From the NCBI GenBank assembly GCA_960531495.1, contig OY482854.1, positions 32,236,293-32,300,292 on the forward strand: 64,000 nt of DNA, given 5' to 3'. Made by a program: the position numbers and the translations under genes. Positions within the stretch are counted from its first letter, which is position 1; each line of letters starts with the position of its first letter. Under the pieces are notes generated by a model. The model was not told the origin of the DNA and searched no databases. It saw only the letters and a list, made by a program, of their open reading frames with translations. Positions 36,868 to 48,700 of this stretch are shown here, in pieces. Source of the DNA: Zeus faber. Lineage: Eukaryota > Chordata > Actinopteri > Zeiformes > Zeidae.

Positions 36868-39800
36868 CTGCAGCGGGGAAACAGAGCGCAGAGGAGGCGG
36901 CTTTACTTTCGTAGACGCTCCGGGATGTGATTACAAAACACCCGTCGCTCCGGCGTGTGGAGGGTAATGCTTCCCTCCAGCCGGCGGAGGTGGCTTCACC
37001 TAATGAACCCCAGGACGCTCGCACCTCGGGGGTTTCAGTTCATGCAGGAAGTCCTGGATGTCTGTGTGAATGCACCTGGAGTTACTGAAATGGAGTGTTT
37101 ACATGTTAAACATTCTGCCTCTTGAAACCAGAATGTATGATTTCTAAGTGACTCGGGGTGTAGATGAAAGTAGTATTTAGTAGTAAAACACAACAAATAA
37201 ACAACTAAACCACATTGAGTTTTGGAGAAAAACGGTATCTTGTGTATAAGGTTGAGAGAGAAAGTCCAGCTGATACTGATGCTGTCAGATACTGTAGATC
37301 TGCCTCTGTCCTCACAAAGCTAATTGTATTAGACGGGGGGTGTAGTCAAGCCGTTGTCTGGATGCGAGGGGACGTTGGGTCGGTAGGCCGGCTCTCCCCT
37401 CGGTCGGCGCCGACTGTGGCCAATTAAGCTGTATGGCCGGCGGCGGCGGGGGAGAGGTTTCTTACTGTCTGTGTCTTGCAGTGAGAACCTGAGAGAGCAC
37501 TTGCTGACTGGCGCCGGGAAAACCTCCTGTGTTTATTGCTGTCATGGTTATTATTATTTCCTCACCTGAGCGGGGTTTCTGTTGAGGTCCTTAATAAAAC
37601 CCGGCGAGTCTCCATCGTTCTGCCGAACCAGCATAGCCAGCCGGCTACAAGATTCAAGTAGAAGGACGGAGGTGTGGAGATGCTGGAGAACCTGGTCAGC
37701 TGCCTGGCTAGGATGTAGGAAGCGTGGAGAGTGGTCCTGCAATAGCAGACCCAGAGGCACCTGGCCATAGCTCGGACCCAGGAAGGGGACACGGAAGCCC
37801 TCGAGGAGCTGCTGCTCCCCGTTGGAAGGGGCCGACTACATTGTGGTAAGGGTGCAAGGGGGTGGATATCAGGCTTTGCTGGATTTCACCTGTACGGAGA
37901 CCATGATCCAGCAGAGCCGGGTTCGCCTCGGAGCTTGGGGGGTGGCTTCATGGGTGAACATTCGGTGTCCGCATTGGGATGTTCACACATACCCAGTTGT
38001 ACGGCTGGAAAGTGGTGGCCAAGAAGAAAAGCATATGGTAAAGTCTGCGGTTGGTTAATGCACCCTTGGTTAATGGGTATAGATTGGCCTGGGTTTGCAG
38101 CTCTGATGAGGGAAACTGTGAAGGTGCCTTCACGGCCGGTAGGGAAATGCGAGTGTTGTGCGGCGATCAGAGACAGGGAGGGCTCATCCGAGGTTGCCAA
38201 GGACACGGCAGAGGATTTTCCCCTCGAGCAGTCTCGGGACGACAACCTGCGCGTTGCCTTAGAACGGGTCGCTGAAATTGACGGGGATTTGGTGCACCCC
38301 ATTGCCACGCTCACTCACCCATACTTTTCAGTGATTAGGGACAGATTGTATTGGGTGGGCCGTGACACTCAGACAGAGGAGGAAATCACCCAATCAATCA
38401 GACTGCGGTTCTTTCTAGTGACCATCTCTCGTCGAGCCAGGGTGTGGACATGGCCTCACAGCAGCAGTTTGCTGGCATGTCTTTCCCCTGCTACTGGCAC
38501 CTTGCTCATACACCACCACATAGAAACAACCTCGGGTGTGAGAATACACACACGGCCGCATCGCCTGCCCGAGGCGATAATAAGCGCAAAATCTTGCAGG
38601 CGAATTGAAGGCCATGCTGGAAATGGGGGTAATAAAGGAGTCTACCAGCGACTGGTGTAGCCCCATCATGCTGGTTAATAAGCCTGATGGATCCATTTGG
38701 TTCTCCATGGACTAGTGGAAGGTGAATGAGGTGTCGAAATTTGATGTATACCCGATGCCCCGGGTAGACGAGCTTCTAGACCGGTTCGGCACTGCTCCGT
38801 TTTTTTGTTTTTACCACACTAGTTTTTACTAAATTCTAACTGCAGATTCCCTTGTCTCCAGAGTCCAAGGAAATCCCGGCTTCTCGGGTTGTTGCCCCAG
38901 TCAGGTTCTGGCCTGACGAGCCGTTGGCTGGAGGCGAGGGGAAGTCGGGTCGGTCGGCCGGCTCTCCCCGCGTTCGGCACCGACTGTGGGCAATTAAGCT
39001 GTATGGCCGGCGGCGGCGGCGGCGGGAGAGTGGTTTCTTAATGTCTGTGTTTGTCTTGCAGCGGGAGCCAGAGAGAACGCTCGGAGCAGAGCTCTGTCTG
39101 ACTGGCACCGGCAAAACCTCCATCCTGTGTTTATTACTTTTATCATTATTATTATTTCCGCACTTGAGCGTGGTTTCTGTTGAAGTCCTGAATAAAGGCG
39201 TAGCCAGCCGGCTACACTAATTAACATGTGAAAACAAATAACAAAGAAAGGCATTTTATGAATAATGCAAGTCATCTAAAATAAACAACGTTCAGGGGTC
39301 AGAATTCTTTACTGAGTGTTTTGGATGTATGGTTAATTTTGGTGTTTTTTGGTTTGTTTTTTTTCCAAAATAATTCTCCTGCTGGGTTTGGAGCTTTGTC
39401 AGCAAACAAGTCAAGTCCTCAGAGGGACGACGAAGACCTGATGCTGGAACGTCTATTCATTACCTGCCTCCAAGATTATTTTGTAAAACTTTCTTTTTTT
39501 TTGAACGGTCAATGTAAGGGTGTTCTGCCTGCGCTCCTCTTCATTCCGAGTGGAACGTCCCTTTATATTGTGTTGTTTTGGGATTTTTTTCTGAAATATT
39601 GGAATAAATAAGCTTTTTTTAGAAGATGGATGGGTGGATGTCAGGATGGATGAATAGATCGATGGATGGATGGGAGGTTGGATGGGTAGATGGTGGATGA
39701 TGGATGGATGGATATATGGGTTGATGTAAGGATGATGGATGGATGGAAAGAGAGATGGATGATGTAGGGACGGATGATAGATGGATTGATGGAAGTTTGG

Positions 39801-41981
39801 AACGATGATGGATGGAAGTTTGGACAGGTGATGGATGGATAGATCGATGGATGTAAGGATGGATGATGGATAGATAGAGGGATGGATGGATGTCGGAGCA
39901 GATGATGGATGGATGGATGTAAGGACGGATGATGGATGGATGTAAGGACAGATGAAGGATACATGGATAGATGGATGGATGGATGAATGGAATGAAGGAA
40001 GGAAGAATGGATGGATGGATAGAATGTTGGATGGAGGGGTGGATGCAGTTACCTGTATAGTGGTGTAGACAGAAGCTCCGTAGAGCTTCTTGAAGTTCTC
40101 CCTGATGTCCAACATGTCCTCCTCGCTGCGAGACACCATGATCCTGATCAGGGTCTCATCGTCCGTCCCGGCGCGCTGAAACCAAGACACCGCAGAAAGA
40201 AGAGAGAAGAAGAAAGAAAATCAAAGAAAAACTCCAGAAGTTGTGCAAAACATTTAGAAAAACAACGTTTGATGAAGTGTCTCTGCGTTCCCTGGAGGCA
40301 GAGGGCCGTGGTCGTACATCAGACCGACCGCTGAGACGTGATCTCACATGTTGATTTTTCAAACTGAATGTGAGATAAATACGAGTTCTACGACACACAG
40401 CGAGGCAGCGGGCCTAAGTGTTTGGTAAATTGGGAGTAAAATTCGGCATGCATCATGGGATTCCTAGCCTGAGACATTTATTAAATCCATCTTTTTGTCG
40501 TGTAGGACTCTTACCCTCATGGACCCGAACAGAGACTCTGCAAAGAACGCAGGAACACTCTTTATACACTTCACTGCCGAGGAAACGGAAGATCTGTTAG
40601 AAAAAGAACACTGTGTTGCAGATATTACTGTTCTGCTCAGAGTGACAACAATGGGCCATGATTAATCCTCAGGGGAAATGTGGTCATTGCTACAGCACAT
40701 GCAGTTTATGAAAGGAAAGACAGTTTAGGAAATGTCGACTATAGAAGATGAAACAAAGAGAAAATGCATTGAATGAAATAAAAATGTTAGCAGATAGAAA
40801 TACATCATTTGTATGCAGTGATCATATTGAATGCAACGTTAAAAACGACCGCTACTACTATTATTACTCATTCACTACAACTACAGAATAACCATCAATA
40901 TAATGTGTATTTATACCATATTTTAAAAACATAGTTTAGCAACACCAATGAAGCAAAAGCAAAATTATTTATACAATTTATACAACATTTATACAAATGA
41001 CAATACCTCAACAGTAAAAGCTCAATGTGAATAATATTTATGATAAAAGTGAAAAATTCCTCCATCAGAAAGTTCCTCTCAGCTCTGATGCATGTGGAAA
41101 TGAAATGTTTGTGGATGAAATGATGACTGATGCCACAGTATTCTGACCTCTGAGGCTTTCAACCGTTCCCTTTGTGACGTGGAGATGATTTCTGTTGCTA
41201 ACTGTCATCTGGAGACGTTTTGTGTGTTATTGTCGATATCCGTCAGGTCGGCCCTGTTTGGGGTCAAACTGGTCTGGGGTCCGTCCTGTTTGGGGTCCGT
41301 CCTGTTTGGGGTCCGTCCTGTTTGGGGTCTGTCATATTTGGGGTCCATCCTGTTTGGGGTCCGTCCTGTTTGGGGTCCGTCCTGTTTGGGGTCTGTCATA
41401 TTTGGGGTCCATCCTGTTTGGGGTCCGTCCTGTTTGGGGTCTGTCCTGTCTCGGGTCCGTCGTGTTTGGGGAACACTCAGCAGTAAAGTGTGTTTATAAT
41501 TAGTTCCCGTCCAAACCCAGGTCTCACCCACGGCGAGCAGCAGTTTCTCCAGGTTCCCGGTCGTCTCGTTCTTGATGCTTTCCTCGATGTGGAACCCAGA
41601 CAGAGCCCTGTAGGCGGTGAACACTGAGCAAAAGAAAACAACATTATTTAGATTGATTCTACTCGGTCTCTCTGGTGGAATACATTATATCATATTACAT
41701 CCATAATCTATCCATCACAATATCTGTTTATGAATCAGTCGTTCATCACATTCTCCTGTTAGTGACGAATCAATTAAAACTTCAGACCCAATAATGTGTG
41801 TATTATTATTTTGACTCTATTTTGATGACATGAAGATGCAATATCACTGATGATAAATATTGATTAATCTCTCCTTCCTACAGGTAGATATTAACATCGA
41901 CCTCGTGTGAAGCCACTAAACACACAAAACCTAAATGTATATATGGATAAAAAGCCATGCAAATTAGTATGAGCTATCCCA

Positions 41982-42048
<67 letters not shown>

Positions 42049-42250
42049 GTATATCCCAGTATATATACGTATATCCCAGTGATGCAAGAGTTAAATAATT
42101 ACTAGAAAGAACAACATTAAGGAACTAATCAGACTATAGTCTCAGGGTAGACTCACCTTCCCTGAGATGCTCCGCGCTCCTGTTTCCCAGAATAGTGATG
42201 AACTTCTCCTCATCAGTGCCAAACCTCCCTTCACCTGCAGCGTACAGGTC

Positions 42251-42342
<92 letters not shown>

Positions 42343-42654
42343 TTTCTTTCTAACTTTAATTGAAGGGGTTGTTTGGTCATTTTAACCTTTTTTTACCGTT
42401 AACCAGAGCAATTGAGAATTGTCTTTCCAGAGCCAACATGACACCTGGAGTGATAATATCATTATGCACAGACCAATACAACTTTGAAATACACCCACTA
42501 CATGATACACACAAACTCACCACACATCTTCACACTACACACACAACGCGGTCTTGGTTTGCTTAAATCAAAACTCAATATCAGTGATGAAAATTGGTTC
42601 TGCAGAAATGGGTTATTCCACGATGTCGATGTCTTTAAACCAGATTATCAAACT

Positions 42655-42742
<88 letters not shown>

Positions 42743-45700
42743 ATTCATGTATTTCCCCTCGAGTGAACAATCCAGTGTAATTCTACTCATAATTAAGTAT
42801 TACATTAGATTAGATTCAACTAATTGTCATTGAACAGAGTACAAGTACTGAGGCAACCAAATGCATTTCTCTGCTTTTTACATCCTAGTAATTCATAATG
42901 TCATAACATCACATCAGTACAGACTAAATCCCCAAATACTGCAAATCCAACAACACTGTATAATATTTATCATATTTAATATTTATAATATTTAATATTT
43001 ATAACGCTGGATCCACTGCAGGAATCTGGGATTCCACATCACAGAGGACTTAACATGGACTGTTCACACAGACACTCTGGTGAGAAAGGCGAGGCAGCGT
43101 CTCTACCACCTCAGGCAGCTGAGGAAATTCCGGGTCTCGTGAGGATCCTCAAGTCCTTCTACTCTGGAGCAGTGGAGAGCATCCTGACAGGCAACATCAC
43201 TGCCTGCTTTGGGAACTGTACTGCCCAGGACAGGCGGGCCCTGCAGAGGGTGGTGCGTTCAGCTGAACGTATCACTGGAACTACCCTCCCCCCCTTGCAG
43301 GAGCTATACACCAGGAGGTGTAGTAGCAGAGCTGCAGGATCATGAAGGATCCTCATCACCCCAATAACGGACTGTTCCAGCTGCTGCGTCAGGCAAGAGC
43401 CTCTGCAGTCACGCAGCGAGAACAGAGAGACTGAGACGGAGTTTCTTCCCTCAAGCCATCAGAACTGTCAACGCTGACCTCACCAGGGGTCCTAACTGAG
43501 CCATGCACTAGGCTCCACTACCTACTGTACTGTATGTAGCGTACTGTACCGCATACTGTACCGCATACTGTACCGCATACTGTACCGCATACTGTACCGC
43601 ATACTGTACCGCATACTGTACTGCATACTGTCTCACTGTTCAGGGTTGTTCATGATGCCGTATTGCTGCGCCGTACTGTTGCATACTGTGCTGTATTATC
43701 CCAAACACTACCTCACACTATTCACATTCACATGCCACTTTAATTCACATGCCACTTTAATTCACATGCCACTTTAATGCACATATCTGTATATACATAA
43801 GCATATTCCCTCTATCTATTCCATTTTATTTCATTTTATTTTTATTGTATTTTATTTTATTCTATATATTTTTATTTTTATTCTATAAGTATTCAACTTA
43901 CTGTATTACGTTTTAGGAGTCAGTAAGTCGGTCTATTAGAAATATTTTTTTTTCCTAGGACATATTGTGTGTTATCACCGGGTGCGTTGCATTACATTTC
44001 ACTGCATATATGTATGAAAGTATGTATATGTATGTGACAAATAAAAATCTTGAATCTTGAATCTTGAATCTTGAGGAATGTGGGATGGTGGTACTAAGGT
44101 GAGTTGTGGAATTGGAATTATAAGAATTTTATATGTCTATGTTTCGATATACTTTTTAAATGAACTTTTGTACAAAGTATGTGTACTTTGCTTTTCTTAT
44201 AAAGGTTAAATAGAGTTCATGTCTTAAAAAAGACATGAACTAGTCACTTTCTGTGCCTTAATGTGAAGAAGAGAAAGGCAACATGTCTCCACCATCAGAT
44301 AAGGGAACATCAACAGCTGATCTGTCTCAACCAAACTGTCTCATCCGCAGGACCCCTGCGGAGACGTCTGCTGACCGACGTCTCAACGACTCGTCAGCGT
44401 CGCTGCTCCTAGAAAACTGTATGAAAAACCCAGATCTCTAGTGAGAACTGAGCACCTCCTCTGTGGCGCTCTGTTGTGCTGCTACACTGAAACTGCTCCT
44501 CTTGTACAAGATTAAATACTTTATTAGCCTAAAGTATTTGTCTCTGATTTCCTCTGTAACGATTAGTCCGTCCACGAACAAAGTTTATAACAATTTAACT
44601 TTTACAGAATATTTGAGTTATTTCCATTTATTTCATTTGAATTCAGCGTTTTGATCATTTTTCTGATGAACATTTGAGTTTGGACTGAAACGTTAAACTT
44701 GAGGATTATAGAAAGCACACAGCAACACTTCTGTTGACTGTTAAATCATTCATTTCATCAGTACCTACTTGTAATTAGGTACAATATTTGTGAAGTCATG
44801 TTACTTTACTTTGAAGTTAAACTCTGGTCTTAATGCAGAATCATATTGTTTGTGTTCAGTGTTTTATCACTTTTCCTGTTTCATGCTTTTGTCTTTTTCT
44901 TCTTTTTACCTTCACGTCCTTCTGGACCAGAGCCTCGTTCACACCTTCCTCCCTGCTCCCCTTCACACGGATGGATGGATGGATGGATGGATGGATGGAA
45001 GGATGGATGGATGGATGGAAGGATGGATGGATAACAGATGACTTGAGAACTGCTTCCTATATATGGATATTCACTTCTCTCTTCTCTCTCTCTTCTCGTG
45101 CTCACTCCATCCTTTCATGGCTTTATAATGATGTCATTACTTGAGCCTCTCATTACCAGGAAAAGAAAGACAAGCTTGTCCAACATCCTTCACACCTTCT
45201 CCCTCTCTCTCTCTTCCTCCCCCTTCCTCCCTCTCTGCCTCCCTCTCTCTCTCCCTCTCTCCTACCCTCCCTCCACCACTCTCCATCGGTCTCTGCCTCC
45301 CTCTCTCTCTCTCTCTCTCCCTCCCCCTCCCTCCCTCCCTCCCTCCCTCCCTCTCTCTCTCCCCCTCCCTCCCTCCCTCTCTCTCTCTCCCTCTCTGCCT
45401 CCCTCTCTCTCTCTCCCTCCCCCTCCCTCCCTCCCTCCCTCCCTCTCTCTCTCCCCCTCCCTCCCTCCCTCTCTCTCTCTCCCTCTCTGCCTCCCTCTCT
45501 CTCTCTCCCTCTCTCCCACCCTCCCTCCACCTCTCTCCATCGGTCTCTTCCTTCCTCTCTCTCTCTCTCCCTCCCTCCCTCCCTCCCTCACCTGCAGCAG
45601 GATGACCAGCAGCGCTCGGTAATGTCCGGAAGTGTCACCACAGATTTCCTTTTCCAGCTTTCCTCCAAACTCTAAGCAGAAGGGAAAGCAGAGGAGGTGA

Positions 45701-48700
45701 AGAAGACGGCTCACACTCTTCATCCTCTTCATCCGAGCTCTGCCTTCAGGAGGATAAACACGACGTGAGCCGCGTTTATTCCTCAAGGCTTGTCACTGCA
45801 AAGGTGTCAGAACTGTTGAGGAAGCGGAGACCTTTCTTGTAGGTTTTGATGATGTCCCTGATCTGCTCCGTGCTCCTGGACGCCAGGATCTCAATCAGCA
45901 CCTCGTCGTCCGTCCCCACCCCCTGCGGAGACCCCGGGGATTCAAACCAAAACAAAAACAACCTTTCTAGAAGAGTCCTGGGAAATGACGTCTCCCTATT
46001 TCCCCGTGTGGGGTTGGAGAAGAAACACCTCCAATCTCAAAATCAATGTGTCACATGCATCATTCCACCAGCTGCGTGTCCGGCCCCACGGCCAAGGCGG
46101 CCGGCGGCGGGGGCGAGCGCACGGAGTGGAATGACAGCGTGTTGATGGAGAAAGTAATTAGGAAGCAAAGATAAAAGTTCTCATCCTGCACAGAGTGAGG
46201 AAGATAACAACGCAGTGAAATGCTCAGGGATGAGAAGACAAAACCCAAGGAACCGGCCCTAAAAAGGAACAGAATCGTAGCTCGCGGTTAAATGACCTTT
46301 TAAGAAATCCTGATTTTCCACAACCGGCGCAGGGGGGTCACAAGGTCACATCATGTACTTCATCATCACTGTACTTCATCATCACTGTACTTCATCATAA
46401 GAACAGTGAAATATAAGGATGAAATATAACAACTTTTATATGTGGTGGGGTGTGTCCTTTGAGAACCTCCTCCAGGGGCCACGGCGCAGGTTCACGGACT
46501 CAAACGAGGAACTGAGAGTGAGAAGGCTGCTCCCTTGGAACAGCTGTTCTGCTGTGTGGCTCCTTAACTGCCCCCTGGAGGTGCGACAACATGGAGGCCA
46601 CATAGAACGACGAACATCACCAACACAGCGACTGTCTGTTACGGCGGCAGCTCTGACCTCCGGCCGACCCCAGGGACGCAGCGGCTCAGACGAAGACGAA
46701 GGATCCAGGAAGACGACACCGGGGGGAGACGCTCGCCGTTGAAGACAAACCGTTGTTTTCCAGCCGCACACGCCGACCGTGCACGGCTTCTAGCCCGTGT
46801 TCAGACGTGGATCCAGGCTTTTCCTGCAGTAGGTATCTGCCACGCCCGGCGTTAATATGAGTCTCCAATATGGACAAAATAAATGGATGTAGCATCTGTG
46901 ACGTCGCCCATTGATTTCTGGTTTCCTCCGATTCTCGGTGCGCTGGGGGGCGGGGCCAAGACATCAGACACGCAGAGGAAGAAAGAGACATGGCCACCTG
47001 GCCGAAACACATCTCTGTGCCTTGGCATCCTCTTGGTGGAAAAATCTGTTTCAAAATCACAACCAAGACACCCAAGGCAAAACACAACCCAGACATTTCT
47101 ATCGACACGTTTCTTCTTTTTCCATTGACTTCCCTTCAGAGGGTGGTGTTAGCTGCACTACAGTTTACAGCACTTCAACATTGGATTCAAGGCCTGGATG
47201 TAAGGGTTGCTTGGTGTCCCATGACAGATCTTATTTGGCTTCCCTGTTCTGCGTCTCCTCCTGCAGGATGACTTAAGGGGGGATGAAGTGAGAGCTGAAC
47301 TGCACCTTTAAAGCCTTGTGCAGCAGAGAAGCATCGTAGGCGGCAGGAGGCGTCATCAACGCCGTGATCAAACTCTCCAGCAGCCCCCCCAGCTCCGATT
47401 TCAGGGCACTGACCAGGTCCTAGACGCATAAAGTATATGATAATAAAATCATAATGAAAACAACCATCGTAATAACAACCAGCCATAATGTTTGCTGAGC
47501 GTCCACAGGGACGTGACGTTATGGAAACATCAACAAATGATACGGACGACGTTTCCAGAAGGTTCCCTGAAGTAACAGGAACCAATTTGCAGTTTTCACA
47601 GGTAAGTTTGCTTCCTGCCGCTATATACTATATTTTATTACCTTGTAAACGACCTGCTCTGACTGACTGCAGCAGATTGCATCTGAAATGGACTTTTATT
47701 TGAAGGTAATGAAAGATTTTGGCTTGGGCTTCGTTGGGAATGTGCTCATTACAGGAAGCCTGGGCACATTTCAGTCCGTTCCATCTGTCTGTGTTCATTC
47801 ACATGTGAGTACATCTGTACTGTGTTTGTGCAAATGTTTTATTTGTTTGTGTTTAGTTTGTGTTTGTGCGTGTGCCTGTGTTCAGATCACCAGGGGAACC
47901 ATGTACTTTGTCGGAAATGCTGACCTGATATTTTCGTTCTCGGGAGACGTCTTGAAATTTTTTTTTTTTAATTTAGCTGCAAACCACATTCAGCATATGA
48001 CTGTGTGTTTGTGTGAGTCTGTGCACATGTATGTGTTTGCCTTTTAATTCTACATACTGTATATTGTGTAAGTAAACATAAGCATAATTATCTAATAATT
48101 CTGCTCTTTCAGGCCTCAGATCGGGGAGCCGGTCTCACCTCTTCCTGTCTCCAGCCCCTCTTACCTTGCCGTAGGCCTTCTTGTAAGCCGCTTTAATTTG
48201 CTGCCGCTGATCGTTGCTGCGCGACGCAATAAGCATGAGAATGGTGTCCTCATTCGTACCTGCAGCGGTGAAAACAAAAACAATCAGACAGAAAGGTGCA
48301 GCCATCTCAAAATGAGTGCAATACCAGAGGCGACTTTGCGTTCAACTACGTTATTACGTTCTGCTCCGAACCGTCTTTCATATCTGATGAAAATTCAGAT
48401 CAGACGGTTTTGTTTACACGGCGCTCGGACCAAACGAGGAGCGCTGATTGACAGCTTGTAATCTCATAAATGGAGAGTCAACCATTTCAGAAGCGTGAGG
48501 TCAGACGCTGATGGAGCAAAGCGAAGATCTATCAATCAATATTTGCAGAAAGTCAGAAGGACCTCGGGGAGAAAGAGACACAAACAGTGTGGATCAGAGC
48601 CGTGGGCGCTCAGCACCACCTCAGGATTTCACCCCGTGAGGGAGAGAAGTATTTACAGTTTTACTCTGTCGGTCTGTTTTCTGGTGTCTCTCTTTTCTTC

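Larger units (their letters stand above)
37325..39216 (+). mobile_element. Ty3/gypsy-like LTR retrotransposon, internally deleted
   Basis: Two direct long terminal repeats of about 325 bp (37325-37649 and about 38890-39216) that start TGT and end GGCTACA, flanked by a 5-bp target duplication CTAAT (37320-37324 and 39217-39221). The interior is only about 1.2 kb. It contains a decayed aspartic protease segment ([13 protein letters not shown], about 37870) and the beginning of reverse transcriptase ([22 protein letters not shown], about 38630), and stops before the catalytic YxDD region; RNase H and integrase are absent. It is in the last intron of anxa5, antisense to it. The LTRs differ clearly, so the insertion is old. 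Confidence 0.92.

Noticed and set aside
45098..45786. Ser/Leu/Pro and Glu/Arg/Gly-rich frames
   Set aside because: Translation of the CT/GA tract; only the anxa5 exon at 45592-45671 inside is real.
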